A DNA stretch of 64,000 nt from CAWKGV01 sp963849305. GTDB lineage: Bacteria; Pseudomonadota; Alphaproteobacteria; Acetobacterales; Acetobacteraceae. Location of the stretch: NCBI GenBank assembly GCA_963849305.1, contig CAWKGV010000005.1:310001-374000 (forward strand). The letters run 5' to 3'. Positions 34,329 to 44,124 of this stretch are shown in pieces. Under the pieces are notes generated by a model that worked only from the letters and a program-made list of their open reading frames with translations, had not been told where the DNA came from and searched no databases. The first letter of the stretch is position 1, and each line of letters begins with the position of its first letter. The translations under genes were made by a program, and so were the position numbers.

Positions 34329-35560
34329 TCATGCGGCCGTCAAGTCGGGACGCAGCGCGCGCAACTCCGCCGCGAGCCGGCGCCGGCCGAGAATCTCAAT
34401 CCCGCGCGCCAGGGCGTCGAGAAGGTTCGGCTTGGTCATCATGTGGTGGACCTCGCCGGCCAGATCGCCCGCAAGACGATGCTCCTTCAAGGTGGCCTCG
34501 AGCCGTTTGTCGTACACCTCGCAGAACAGGCGCTCCCGGCCGATGTAGAAGATCGTCTCCAGGTCGGCGATCTCCTCAGGCGATAGCGTGTCGAGCACGG
34601 ATTTACCCGCGGCAGCGATGATCTGGAAATGCGCGGACATTTTGTCCCAGTCGTGGTCGAAGTAGTCGATCCCTAAGTCATTGCCCGCGAGTCGTGGCGG
34701 GTGGGCGTTGGACCATTCCTCGATCGCCAACCGGGCATGCTCGTCCGCCAGATGGGCCAGCTCGAACTCGTACCCCACCAGACCGCCCATTTCGCGGTGG
34801 CCTTTGATGACATCCACGGCCTGGGAGAACTTGCGGCTGCCGATGCCGAAGCGCGCCATGGCTTCAGCCTTGGCGTCGGTGAACGCTGGCTCCGACCACT
34901 GCGCCCGGTGTGGTAGCAGTTTGGCGATGCGACCGAGGTCGCGCCGCGAACAGTCGGCGGTGAAGGTTCCGGTCGCGCGTTCCTCGACGAAGTCGATCGC
35001 GCGATACTTCATGGCCATTAGCGTATCGTTCAGGACCAGGAGGCTCGCGCGAATGACCTCAAGATTACAAATGGCCTTGTCCTCAAGGCTCTTCTGTCCG
35101 GCCTTGGTTTCCCAGGTACCCGAAATTGCTGGCCATCCGCGTCGATGCGACGAAGACTTTCGATAAACGGTGCGAGATCAGACACGTGCTTGCGCAGATC
35201 CGCGTCGCCGAGCGGTGCGGAGGCGATCAGCGTCCAATGAGACTTGATGTCGTGGTCCGTCGGGCGCGGGATGGCAATCACGCTGGCCTCGCACAGCCGG
35301 TCGAGGACGAATTTCTGCGAAAGCTCGAGCGCGTGGCGGGCGTTGTAGAGGATCGGCATCGCCAGCGTGTCGCGCTTCCCGTACTGGCGCTTGTCGATCA
35401 CCGCGCTTGCCAACTCGAGCGCGGCCTCCATGTAGCCGTCAACGTAGTTCTCCTCGGTCCCCTGCCGGCCGATACAGGCGTTCCATTCGCTGTCGTAGAT
35501 TAGCGAGAAGAACGGATCGCCGGTCTGGGTCAAGTTGCTGGTCGTCGTGGTCGTCGTCAT
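34329..35560 (-). pseudogene. Uncharacterised helical protein with a one-base deletion
   Basis: ATG 35560 begins MTTTTTTSNLTQTGDPFFSL. The frame contains ILYNARHALELSQKFVLDRL and DHDIKSHWTLIAS, a pattern (RHxxEL...K followed by H..K..W) seen in unannotated HEPN-like helical proteins. After RIDADGQ the frame is lost. Supplying one base near 35135 joins it to AISGTWETKAGQKSLEDKAI and then DTLMAMKYRAIDFVEER, ending at 34329: about 410 residues in all. The C-terminal part (IGRERLFCEVYDKRLEATLK) is also helical. No enzyme motif is visible and no family is named. It could be a stand-alone defence or stress protein; this is speculation. Confidence 0.65.
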
Positions 35561-36002
35561 GTCGTCCGCGTTTGCCTTTCTACCTGTCCATCCCGCCAGT
35601 TCTCCAGGCCAGGCCCTACGGTCAAACGCGGCGATATCGTGAGCCGGCCGCGGCATTTCAATGCGACGATGGATCATGCGGGCGGCGGGCCGTCGGCGCA
35701 GACGTTTTGCGGTTAGCGGAAGATATTGAACACGAAACTCCGGGCCGTCGCCGCCTTGCCCACGAGCCGCCGCCGTTTCTTGTGCACTCTAAATTGGCCT
35801 AATTCATGTAAGCGCCGCCGAAGTCCGCTTCGGGCCCGGAAGCCAACAATCAAACTGAGACACTACCCGCCCCACCCTTGGTTTGCTCGGCCCGCGCGTC
35901 GCCGCTATGGTCCGCGCCCTGAAGCCGCGCGAAGGCGGCCGAGTCCGACCGCAAGCGGCGCGGCCCGCGAGCCGTTCGCCCAACCAGACCCAGAGTGAGT
36001 CC
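35561..36002. other. Divergent intergenic region, no gene seen
   Basis: About 440 bp between the helical hypothetical gene and the yfgM-like gene. Short frames exist without translation signals. It presumably holds promoters for both flanking transcription units. Confidence 0.45.
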
Positions 36003-36665
36003 GTGCCCGATATTTTCGACGAGGTCGAGGAAGAGTTCCGCGCCGAGCGCGCCCGCAAACTGCTCACGCGCTATGCCGGCGTGATCCTCGCCGCCGTGGT
36101 GCTCGTGGTGGGCGGGGTCGCCGGTTGGCGGGTCTGGCAATGGCAGCTCGCGCGCCAGGATGCCGCCGCCGCGACGCTGTACATGGCCGCCCTCAGCCAG
36201 ACCCAGGCCGCCGGCGCCCAGGCCCAGCAGAACCGGACCGAGGCCAGGGTGGAGCTGCGGAGCCTCGCCGCCGGCGCACCGGCCGGCTATCGCTCGCTGG
36301 CGCGCCTGAGCGCCGCGGCGGCGCTAGCCAATGAGGGTCAATTGCCGGCCGCGCTCGCGCTTTGGAACGAGCTGGCGGCGGATCAATCGGCCGACCCATT
36401 ACTGCGTGATGTCGCTTCCTTGCTCTGGACCGGCCACCAGCTCGATACCACCGACCCCCGGCTTCTGCGGGCCCGGCTGCTGCCGCTCGCCGAACCCGAC
36501 AGTCCGTGGCGACCGCTGGCCGAGGAACAGCTCGCGCTGCTCGACCTCAGGCAGAACAAGGTCGCGGACGCGAGGACGACGCTGCGCCGTCTGTCAACCG
36601 ATGCCGCCGCCCCGGAAGGCGTGCGCGGCAGCGCCAGCATCCTGCTCCAGCAGCTCGGGAGCTGA
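36003..36665 (+). CDS. YfgM-like tetratricopeptide membrane protein
   Basis: A 220-residue protein with a short cytoplasmic N-terminus rich in acid residues (DIFDEVEEEFRAERARKLL), one membrane helix (YAGVILAAVVLVVGGVAGW) and a periplasmic TPR_21-type helical domain. GTG 36003 is chosen because the family begins just before DEVEEE; GAGTGAG precedes it. YfgM works at the inner membrane with SecYEG and periplasmic chaperones. The bamB gene starts five bases after the stop, the usual order in proteobacteria. Confidence 0.85.
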   Translation: MPDIFDEVEEEFRAERARKLLTRYAGVILAAVVLVVGGVAGWRVWQWQLARQDAAAATLYMAALSQTQAAGAQAQQNRTEARVELRSLAAGAPAGYRSLARLSAAAALANEGQLPAALALWNELAADQSADPLLRDVASLLWTGHQLDTTDPRLLRARLLPLAEPDSPWRPLAEEQLALLDLRQNKVADARTTLRRLSTDAAAPEGVRGSASILLQQLGS

Positions 36666-36670
36666 AGGCA

Positions 36671-38017
36671 ATGGCAGCCATGGGCGTGGGCCACGCGCGC
36701 GGGCGCGGGTTGCCGCGTCGGGCGGTCCTGACGTTGCCACTGGCGCTCGGCGGCTGCGGCCTGTTCAACGGCGACTGGTTCGGCGAAACCAAGCCGCCGC
36801 TTCCGGGCAAGCGCGAGCCGGTGTTGGCCGCGCAGACACCGCTTGCGGCGGACCGGAGCCTGGCCCGCGTCGCGTTGCCGCCGCCGGTGCGCAACGTGGC
36901 CTGGCCGCAGGCAGGCGGCAACCCGGCGCACGACATGGGCCATCTCGCGGCTCCCGCGGTGCTCCAAGTGGCCTGGGCCGCTCCCATCGGTGCCGGCGGC
37001 GGCTATCGTCAGAAGCTGCTGGTCCAGCCGGTCGTGGCCGGAGGTGTGGTGTACGCGATGGACTCCGCAGCCGACGTGTCCGCGCTCGACCTGGCGAGCG
37101 GCCGGCGGCTTTGGCGCACCAAGACCAAGGGCAAACACGACCGCAGCACCAATATCGACGGTGGGCTCGGCATCGCGAACGGCATCCTATACGCCGCGAA
37201 CGGACTGGGCGGCGTGCTCGCCCTCGATCCCGCGCGGGGACAGGTCAAGTGGCGAACGCAGATCGGCGCTCCTGCCCGCTCGGCGCCGACCATCGTGGAG
37301 GGGCGGATCTTCCTTACCACGATCGAGGACCGGCTGCTGGCGCTGGATGCCGCCGACGGGCGCCAACTCTGGTCGTACCAGGCGCAGAACGCCACCACCG
37401 CGCTGCTGGGCGAGCCGACGCCCGCGTTCTTCGACGGTCTGGTGGTCGGCGGCTTCGGATCGGGCGAGATCACCGCGCTGCGCGCCGACGGCGGCACCGT
37501 GGTCTGGACCGACACGCTCGCTGCCACCGGCGGGCTGGCCGGCATTTCTTCGGTCCGGGGCAACCCGGCGATCAGTGCCAGACGGGTGTTCGCGGTGGGC
37601 ATGGGCGGATTGGCTCTCGCCCTCGATCTTTATTCCGGCCGACGGCTCTGGAGCCGCAACATCGCCGGCGAAGACAGCCTCTGGGTCGCGGGGGAGTGGC
37701 TGTTCATGGTCACGCTCGATCAGGTGCTGACCGCGATCCACGCGACTGACGGGCTCGTCGCCTGGGTGCGCCAGCTTCCCGCCTACGAGAATCCGAAGGA
37801 CCAGAGCGGGCCGATCACCTGGTTCGGGCCGCTGCTGGTGGGCGATCGGCTGGTGGTTGCGGGCACGAGCAAGGAGGCGCTGGCGATCAGCCCGTACACG
37901 GGCCAGATCCTCGGGCGCCAGAAGCTTCCCGCCGCCGCAGCTCCGGTGCAGCCCGCCGTGGCCGACGGGACGGTATTGCTGGTGGCGGAGGACGGGCGCG
38001 TGATGGCGCTGCGGTAG
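36671..38017 (+). CDS. bamB: Outer membrane assembly lipoprotein BamB
   Basis: A 448-residue lipoprotein with a twin-arginine-like basic start and a lipobox (LPLALGGC), then an eight-bladed PQQ-like beta-propeller. Blade repeats are visible as VYAMDSAADVSALDLASGRR, LYAANGLGGVLALDPARGQV, IFLTTIEDRLLALDAADGRQ and VLLVAEDGRVMAL. BamB helps BamA insert outer-membrane beta-barrels. ATG 36671 follows the yfgM-like stop by five bases with AAGG upstream. In many alphaproteobacteria der follows; here it does not, as the next gene is convergent. Confidence 0.92.
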   Translation: MAAMGVGHARGRGLPRRAVLTLPLALGGCGLFNGDWFGETKPPLPGKREPVLAAQTPLAADRSLARVALPPPVRNVAWPQAGGNPAHDMGHLAAPAVLQVAWAAPIGAGGGYRQKLLVQPVVAGGVVYAMDSAADVSALDLASGRRLWRTKTKGKHDRSTNIDGGLGIANGILYAANGLGGVLALDPARGQVKWRTQIGAPARSAPTIVEGRIFLTTIEDRLLALDAADGRQLWSYQAQNATTALLGEPTPAFFDGLVVGGFGSGEITALRADGGTVVWTDTLAATGGLAGISSVRGNPAISARRVFAVGMGGLALALDLYSGRRLWSRNIAGEDSLWVAGEWLFMVTLDQVLTAIHATDGLVAWVRQLPAYENPKDQSGPITWFGPLLVGDRLVVAGTSKEALAISPYTGQILGRQKLPAAAAPVQPAVADGTVLLVAEDGRVMALR

Positions 38018-38025
38018 GGCCTCCT

Positions 38026-38145
38026 GCCGTCATCCTCGGCGAAGGCCGCGAAGGCCGAGGATCTACGACTTGCTTCGGCGTCACGGCGTGCAAGTCATGG
38101 ATGGTCGGCCTTCGCCGACCATCCATGACGATGAGAAGTCCGACT
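38026..38145. repeat. Palindromic repeat region between convergent genes (family 2)
   Basis: It contains a perfect 15-bp inverted repeat GTCATGGATGGTCGG/CCGACCATCCATGAC with a six-base loop at 38094-38129, preceded by CGTCATCCTCGGCGAAGG. Similar blocks recur at 43995-44110. It lies between the ends of bamB and the RND gene and may terminate both transcripts. Confidence 0.7.
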
Positions 38146-38172
38146 AGTCCCTCGCGTCCTATTCCTGCCCCG

Positions 38173-41100
38173 CTACTCCGCGGGACGGTGCGCCGGAGCA
38201 CGCGCACGGCGGCGGGCCTTGCCGTGCTCCTCGATGCGCTGCAACACCACGAAGAACGACGGCACGAACAGCACCGCCAGGCAGGTGGAGGCGATCATGC
38301 CGCTCATCACACTGAGGCCGAGCGAGGCGCGCGCCGCCGCGCCGGCGCCGCTGGCACTCACCAGCGGCGCCATGCCGAGAATGAAGGCGAAGGAAGTCAT
38401 CAGGATCGGCCGGAACCGGGCGCGCGCGGCGCTCACCGCCGCGTCCAGGATCGTCTCGCCCTCAGCGCGGCGGTCACGGGCCACTTCGACGATCAGAATG
38501 GCGTTCTTCGCCGCCAGCGCGATCAGCAGCACCAGCCCGATCTGGGTGTAGAGGTTGTTGGCCAGTCCCAGGCCGCCCAGCGCCAGCGCCGGGCCAATCA
38601 GCGCCAACGGCACCGCCAGGATCACCGACAGCGGCGCGATCCAGCTCTCATACTGCCCGGCCAGGCAGAGATAGACGAGCGCCAGCGCGAGGGCGAATAC
38701 GATCACGATCTGACCGCCGACCGCTTTCTCCTGATACGACATCGCGGTCCACTCATAGCCGGTGCCGCGCGGCAAAGTCTTGTTGGCGACCTGCTCCATC
38801 AGGTCAAGCGCCTGGCCGGAGCTGAACCCGGGAGCCGGGCCGCCGATCACCGTCGCCGCCGGATACAAGTTGTACAGCGAGATCAGCGCCGGGCCGACCA
38901 CCGGCTTGATCCGCACCAGCGTCCCGAGCGGGATCATGCCGCCGCTCTGGCTGCGGACGCTGAGCCGTTCGATGTCGGCGGGCCGCAGCCGGTAATGCGA
39001 GTCGGCCTGCACGTACACCTGGAACGTGCGGCCGAACTTGTTGAACTGGTTGACGTAGGAGGAGCCGACGTAATCCGCCAGCGCGGCGAACACGTCGCTG
39101 ACCGGGACGTTCAGCGTCTCCGTCTTGGTGCGGTCCACGTCCACCTCGATCGCCGGCACGTCGGCACGGAACGGCGCGATGACGCGCTGCAAGCCGGTCT
39201 GGCTCTGCGCGCGCGCCACCATCGCGCGCGCCAGGCGTTGCAGCTTGGCCCAATCGAAGCTGCCGTCGCGCAGCTCCACCTCCATCGTGAAGCCGCTGGC
39301 GTTGCCGATGCCCTGGATCGGCGGCGGCACGATCACGAAGCCCAGCGCGTCGGGCAGCCGGTCCAACTCGGATTGGATGTGCAGCGCGATGGTGCGCAGA
39401 TCCTCGCCCTTGGCCCGGCCGCGCGCCCCCCAGTCCTTAAGGATCACGTAGTCCGCCCCGGCGGAGGCGAGCGAGGCATTGTTGTCGAGCACGGAAATCC
39501 CGGCGATCGCCACCGTCTGGTCCACGCCCGGCGTGGCGCGGGCGATGCGCGTCACCTCGCCCAGCGCGCGCTGCGTCCGCTCCAGCGATGCGCCGTCGGG
39601 CAGTTGCACGCCGACCACCACGTAGCCCTGGTCCTCGATCGGAATGAACGCGGTGGGCAGCCGCATCACGCCCCAGACGCCGAGCCCGGCCAGGACCAGC
39701 GCCAGCGCGACCATCAGCAAGCTGTGCCGCGCCATGCGCCCGATCAGCCCGGCATAGCCCCGCTCCAGCCCGCCATAGGCGCGGTTGAAGCCGCGATAGA
39801 ACAGGTTGCGCTGCTCGGGCGGGACCGGCCGGCGCAGCCACAGCGCGCATTGCGTCGGCTTGAGCGTGGCGGCGTTGATCGCGCTGATCAGGGCGGTGGC
39901 GGCGATCACCAGCGCGAACTGCGCGTACATCTGCCCGGTGAGCCCCGGCAGGAAGGCGGCCGGGATGAACACCGCCATCAAAACGAGCGTGATGCCGACG
40001 ATCGGCGCCAGCAGCTCGCCCATCGCCCGCACCGCCGCGTCGTGCGCCGACAGGCCGCGCTCCAGGTGGTGCGTGGCGCCTTCCACCACCACGATCGCGT
40101 CGTCCACCACGATGCCGATGGCCAGGATGATCGCGAACAGCGTGGAGAGGTTGACCGTGAACCCGAGCGCCGCCATCGCGGCGAAGGCGCCGATGATCGT
40201 CACCGGCACGGTGGTCGCCGGCACCAGCATGGCGCGCCAGTCCTGCAAAAACAGCAGGATCACCACCAGCACCAGCACCGCCGCCTCAATCAGCGTGCGG
40301 TACACCTCGTCGATCGACGCCTTGACGAAGCGCGTGGTGTCGAACGGGACGGCGTAGGTAAGGCCCTGCGGGAAGGCGCGCGACAGCTCAGCCAGCTTGG
40401 CGCGCACCGCGGTCGCGACCGCCAGCGCGTTGGCGTCGGGGGACTGGGAGATCGCCAGCCCGGCCGCCGGCTGGCCATTTAGCGCGAACGCCTGGGAATA
40501 GGTCTGCGCCCCCAGCTCGATATGCGCCACGTCACGCAGCCGGGTGATCGCGCTGCCGTCGGTCTTGACGATGATGTTGCCGAACTGCTCCGGGTCGGCG
40601 AGCCGACCCTCGACATTCACGGTGTACTGGAAATCCTGTCCGGCGGGCGCGGGCGGGGCGCCGACCTGGCCGGCGGCGACCTGCTGGCTCTGCTGCTGCA
40701 CCACCTGGATCACGTCCTGGGGCGTGAGGCCGCGGGCGTAGAGCCGCTCCGGGTCGAGCCAAATCCGCATCGAATACTGCCCGACCCCGAACACGTTGAC
40801 ATTGCCCACGCCCGGAATGCGCGAAAGCTCGTCGAGCAGGTTGAGCGTGGCGTAGTTGCTGAGATAGAGGCTGTCGTAGCGCCGATCCGGCGAGGTCAGG
40901 GTGACGATTTGCAGGATCGCGGTCGATTTCTGCTGAACATTCACGCCCTGGGATTGCACCGCCTGCGGCAACTGGGCCAGCGCCGAGGAGACGCGGTTCT
41001 GCACCAAGACCTGCGCGTTGTTGAGATCAGTGCCGATCTGGAAGGTGACGATCAGCGAATACGTGCCGTCGCTCGCGCTGGTGGACTGCATGTACAGCAT

Positions 41101-41325
41101 GTGCTGGACGCCGTTCACCTGCTGCTCGATCGGCTCGGCGACCGTGCTCATCACGGTGGCGGCGCTGGCGCCGGGATAGCGGGTGGAAACCTGCACCGTC
41201 GGCGGCACCACGTTCGGATATTGCGCGACCGGCAGGGTGAACAGCGCCACCGCGCCCACCAGCACGAGAACGATCGCCAGCACATTGGCGAGCACCGGCC
41301 GGTCGATGAAGAATTTCGAGATCAT
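38173..41325 (-). CDS. RND efflux pump permease, AcrB/HAE1 family
   Basis: A 1,050-residue inner-membrane proton-drug antiporter with twelve predicted helices and two large periplasmic loops. Family hallmarks are RPVLANVLAIVLVLVG at the N-terminus, TTVPVTIIGAFAAMAALGFT, IGIVVDDAIVVVEGATHHLE (proton-relay aspartates) and LRPILMTSFAFILGMAPLV. Length and N-to-C symmetry match AcrB. Its ATG overlaps the stop of the adaptor gene by four bases (ATGA), so the two are co-translated. No outer-membrane TolC gene is adjacent. It probably exports hydrophobic compounds; specificity is not shown. Confidence 0.95.
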   Translation of the reverse strand: MISKFFIDRPVLANVLAIVLVLVGAVALFTLPVAQYPNVVPPTVQVSTRYPGASAATVMSTVAEPIEQQVNGVQHMLYMQSTSASDGTYSLIVTFQIGTDLNNAQVLVQNRVSSALAQLPQAVQSQGVNVQQKSTAILQIVTLTSPDRRYDSLYLSNYATLNLLDELSRIPGVGNVNVFGVGQYSMRIWLDPERLYARGLTPQDVIQVVQQQSQQVAAGQVGAPPAPAGQDFQYTVNVEGRLADPEQFGNIIVKTDGSAITRLRDVAHIELGAQTYSQAFALNGQPAAGLAISQSPDANALAVATAVRAKLAELSRAFPQGLTYAVPFDTTRFVKASIDEVYRTLIEAAVLVLVVILLFLQDWRAMLVPATTVPVTIIGAFAAMAALGFTVNLSTLFAIILAIGIVVDDAIVVVEGATHHLERGLSAHDAAVRAMGELLAPIVGITLVLMAVFIPAAFLPGLTGQMYAQFALVIAATALISAINAATLKPTQCALWLRRPVPPEQRNLFYRGFNRAYGGLERGYAGLIGRMARHSLLMVALALVLAGLGVWGVMRLPTAFIPIEDQGYVVVGVQLPDGASLERTQRALGEVTRIARATPGVDQTVAIAGISVLDNNASLASAGADYVILKDWGARGRAKGEDLRTIALHIQSELDRLPDALGFVIVPPPIQGIGNASGFTMEVELRDGSFDWAKLQRLARAMVARAQSQTGLQRVIAPFRADVPAIEVDVDRTKTETLNVPVSDVFAALADYVGSSYVNQFNKFGRTFQVYVQADSHYRLRPADIERLSVRSQSGGMIPLGTLVRIKPVVGPALISLYNLYPAATVIGGPAPGFSSGQALDLMEQVANKTLPRGTGYEWTAMSYQEKAVGGQIVIVFALALALVYLCLAGQYESWIAPLSVILAVPLALIGPALALGGLGLANNLYTQIGLVLLIALAAKNAILIVEVARDRRAEGETILDAAVSAARARFRPILMTSFAFILGMAPLVSASGAGAAARASLGLSVMSGMIASTCLAVLFVPSFFVVLQRIEEHGKARRRARAPAHRPAE

Positions 41326-42476
41326 GAGGAGGCGATCGGGGCGGGGGTCGGCCGCACCTTCTCGCCGGGGATGGCCCGTTGCAGGCCAGTCACCACCACA
41401 TTGTCGGTCGGGTTGAGCCCGGACTCGATCGCCCGCAGATCGTGATCCAGCTCGCCGACCTGGACCCGGCGCTGCTCGACCACGTTCTGCTGGTTGACCA
41501 CCAGCAGATACCGCCCGGCCTGATCGGTGCCGAGCGCGGTGTCGGGCACCAGCAGGGCCTGCGCCCGGCGCAGCGCGAGCGGCACCCGCACGCGCGCGAA
41601 GAAGCCGGGCAGCAGCTTATGGTCGGCATTGGCGAGGACGCCGCGCACCATCAGCGTGCCGGTCCCGCTATCCACCGAGGGCGCGGCATAGTCGAGTGTG
41701 CCCTTGTGCGGATAGCCGGTCTCGTCCATCAGCCCGACCTCGACCGGAACCTGCTTGATCGCGGCGGCGGTGAGGCCGCGCCGCGCGAGGTCGGCGCGGA
41801 TGCGCAGCACGTCCTGCTCGCTGACATTGAACGTGACGTAGATCGGTTCGAGCTGGACGATGCTCGCGAGCTTGGTCGGGCTGCTCACGCCGACCAGCTC
41901 GCCGGCCGAGACGAGATGCGCCGTCACCAGCCCGTCGAACGGGGCGGTGACATGCGTGTAACCGAGGTTGATCCCGGCGATGGTGACGCCCGCCTGCTGG
42001 TTGGTGAGGTTCGATTGGTCAGAGTCGCGCGTGGCGCGCGCCTGATCCACGGCGGCGCGCGAGGCGAAATCGCTGCGTCCGAGCGAGGCCTGGCGATTGT
42101 ACTCGGCGGCGGCCTGGGTGAGCTGGGCCTGCGCCCCGTCGAGCGCGGCCTGGGCCTGTTGCAGCTTGGCCTGATACGGGGCCGGCTCGATCACGAACAG
42201 CGTCTGGCCCCGCTTGGTGGTGCTGCCGTCCTTGTAGTCGATCGATTGCAGGAACCCTTCGACGCGGGCGACAAGGTCGACCTGGTTGTAGGCGACGGTC
42301 GATCCGGTCGCTTGGAGATAGGGGGTGACTTCGCGGGCCAGCGGATGAGACACGCCGACCTCGGGCGCGGGCGGCGGCACATACGCGTTTTGCTGCTTGC
42401 AACCGGCAATGGTTGCGAGCGCGGCAATCAGCGCCCAGGCGCCGGCCTGTCGCCGAACAAGAGCGAACCGTCGCAC
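41322..42476 (-). CDS. RND efflux periplasmic adaptor subunit (AcrA/MexE-like)
   Basis: A 384-residue membrane fusion protein with a lipobox-like signal (ALIAALATIAGC), a lipoyl/barrel-sandwich domain (VDLVARVEGFLQSIDYKDGS), an alpha-hairpin, and a beta-barrel domain (APFDGLVTAHLVSAGELVG, EPIYVTFNVSEQDVLRIRAD). It links the RND permease to an outer-membrane channel. It is the first gene of the two-gene operon; its start faces the divergent luciferase-like gene across 126 bp, where a regulator site might lie. No regulator gene is adjacent. Confidence 0.93.
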   Translation of the reverse strand: MRRFALVRRQAGAWALIAALATIAGCKQQNAYVPPPAPEVGVSHPLAREVTPYLQATGSTVAYNQVDLVARVEGFLQSIDYKDGSTTKRGQTLFVIEPAPYQAKLQQAQAALDGAQAQLTQAAAEYNRQASLGRSDFASRAAVDQARATRDSDQSNLTNQQAGVTIAGINLGYTHVTAPFDGLVTAHLVSAGELVGVSSPTKLASIVQLEPIYVTFNVSEQDVLRIRADLARRGLTAAAIKQVPVEVGLMDETGYPHKGTLDYAAPSVDSGTGTLMVRGVLANADHKLLPGFFARVRVPLALRRAQALLVPDTALGTDQAGRYLLVVNQQNVVEQRRVQVGELDHDLRAIESGLNPTDNVVVTGLQRAIPGEKVRPTPAPIASS

Positions 42477-42602
42477 CGTTACTCCCCCGATTTCCTAGGC
42501 GTCGGGCCGGTCAGGTTTATCGCGGGGGAGCCCCAATTAACAAGCACCAATGATCCGGTCGCTAATGTGACGGCTGGCGATGCCGGCTTGCATTGGGAGG
42601 CG

Positions 42603-43958
42603 ATGCCGATCGAAACTCGAACGGCGATGACCATTTCACGTCAGTTGAGGCTGGGCGCTTTCATGCGCCCGGTCAGCATCCACACCGCATGGTGGCGCTA
42701 TCCGGATGCATTCCCGGACGCGAACTTCAATTTCCAGCACCTAAAGCGGTTCGCTCAGACGCTGGAGCGCGGGCGGTTCGATGCCTTCTTCATGGCCGAC
42801 CATCTGGCCGTGCTCAACATGCCGATGGCGGCGTTGCGGCGCAGCGCCACCGTGACCTCGTTCGATCCGCTCACCTTGCTGCCGGCGCTAGCGGTGGTCA
42901 CGGAGCACCTGGGGCTGATCGCCACTGCCTCCACGACCTATGACGAGCCCTATCACGTCGCCCGCAGGTTCGCCTCGCTCGATCATATCAGCGCCGGGCG
43001 GGCGGGCTGGAATATCGTCACGACCTCCAACCCGGACGCGGCGCTTAATTTCGGACGCGAGGGCCACCTCGAGCACGGCGAGCGCTATCGCCGCGCGCGC
43101 GAGTTCTACGACGTCGTCACCGGCTTATGGGATAGCTGGGCGGACGACGCATTCATCCGCGACGTGGAGAGCGGGATCTATTTCGATCCCACGCGGATGC
43201 ACGTCCTGGATCACCGGGGCGAGTTCCTGTCGGTCCGCGGGCCGCTGAACGTCGCCCGGCCGGTGCAAGGCTGGCCGGTGATCGTCCAGGCCGGCGCCTC
43301 GGAAGCGGGGCGGCAGCTCGCCGCGGAAACGGCGGAGATCATTTTCGGCAGTTCAAGAACCCTGGAAGACGCACGGAGCTTCTATGCCGATGTGAAGGGC
43401 CGGATGGAGCGGCTTGGTCGGCCGCGCGATCATCTCAAAATCCTGCCCGGTGTCCTCGTGATCGTGGGCGAGACGTTGGCCGAGGCGCGGCGGAAACAGG
43501 AGCGGCTTGACGGCCTGGTGCATACGGACAGCGGCATTCCGAACCTGTCGATGCGATTGGGCACCGATGCCTCCGGCTTCGACCTCGACGCGCCGTTGCC
43601 CGAGATCCCGGAGACCAACGCGAGCAAGAGCGGGCGGCAAACTCTGGTGGAGCTGGCTCGGCGGGAAAACCTGACGGTCCGTCAGCTCGCACAATTGGCT
43701 GGTGGGTATGGCGGGCTGCAAATGATCGGCACGCCGGAGATGATCGCCGATCGGATGGGGGAGTGGCTTGCCACCGAGGCGTGCGATGGTTTCAACGTCA
43801 TGTTCCCCTACGTCCCCGGGGGGCTCGACGACTTCGTCGATCAGATCGTTCCGGAATTACAGCGACGCCGGATCTTCCGACGCGACTACGAGGGGCGGAT
43901 GCTGCGTGAGAATCTGGGCCTGCCGCGCCCTGAGAACCGGTTCTTCCAACGGCGATAG
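42603..43958 (+). CDS. NtaA/SnaA/DszA-family FMN-dependent monooxygenase
   Basis: A 451-residue luciferase-like monooxygenase of the subgroup that includes nitrilotriacetate, pristinamycin and dibenzothiophene-sulfone monooxygenases. Typical segments are RFDAFFMADHLAVLNMP, SFDPLTLLPALAVVTEHLGL, ISAGRAGWNIVTTSNPDAAL, NFGREGHLEHGERYRRAREF and GWPVIVQAGASEAGRQLA. GGAGG lies just before ATG 42603; ATG 42627 is an alternative with poorer signals. The enzyme needs FMNH2 from a separate reductase, not seen here. Substrate unknown. Confidence 0.9.
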   Translation: MPIETRTAMTISRQLRLGAFMRPVSIHTAWWRYPDAFPDANFNFQHLKRFAQTLERGRFDAFFMADHLAVLNMPMAALRRSATVTSFDPLTLLPALAVVTEHLGLIATASTTYDEPYHVARRFASLDHISAGRAGWNIVTTSNPDAALNFGREGHLEHGERYRRAREFYDVVTGLWDSWADDAFIRDVESGIYFDPTRMHVLDHRGEFLSVRGPLNVARPVQGWPVIVQAGASEAGRQLAAETAEIIFGSSRTLEDARSFYADVKGRMERLGRPRDHLKILPGVLVIVGETLAEARRKQERLDGLVHTDSGIPNLSMRLGTDASGFDLDAPLPEIPETNASKSGRQTLVELARRENLTVRQLAQLAGGYGGLQMIGTPEMIADRMGEWLATEACDGFNVMFPYVPGGLDDFVDQIVPELQRRRIFRRDYEGRMLRENLGLPRPENRFFQRR

Positions 43959-43994
43959 CCGGAGCGGATGCTAGACCCTCTCCCGCCCTTTCCC

Positions 43995-44110
43995 AAACGG
44001 CCACGCAAGGTCTTCGCCGACCATGACGAGGAGAGTCGGAACCTGGTCGACTCCCGCCTCCCCCGTCATCCTCGGCGTTCGCCGACGACGACGAGGAGAA
44101 GTCGGAGCTA
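43995..44110. repeat. Palindromic repeat region (family 2, second copy)
   Basis: It shares TTCGCCGACCATGACGAGGA-like and CGTCATCCTCGGCG segments with 38026-38145 but is less symmetric. It lies between the ends of the convergent monooxygenase and Tim44-like genes. Confidence 0.6.
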
Positions 44111-44124
44111 AGGTACTGCTCGTA

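Noticed and set aside
38101..40482. A 793-codon open frame on the + strand across the RND gene
   Set aside because: It is antisense to a clearly conserved AcrB-type gene and is histidine/arginine/glutamine-rich without domains, as expected from GC-rich codon bias.
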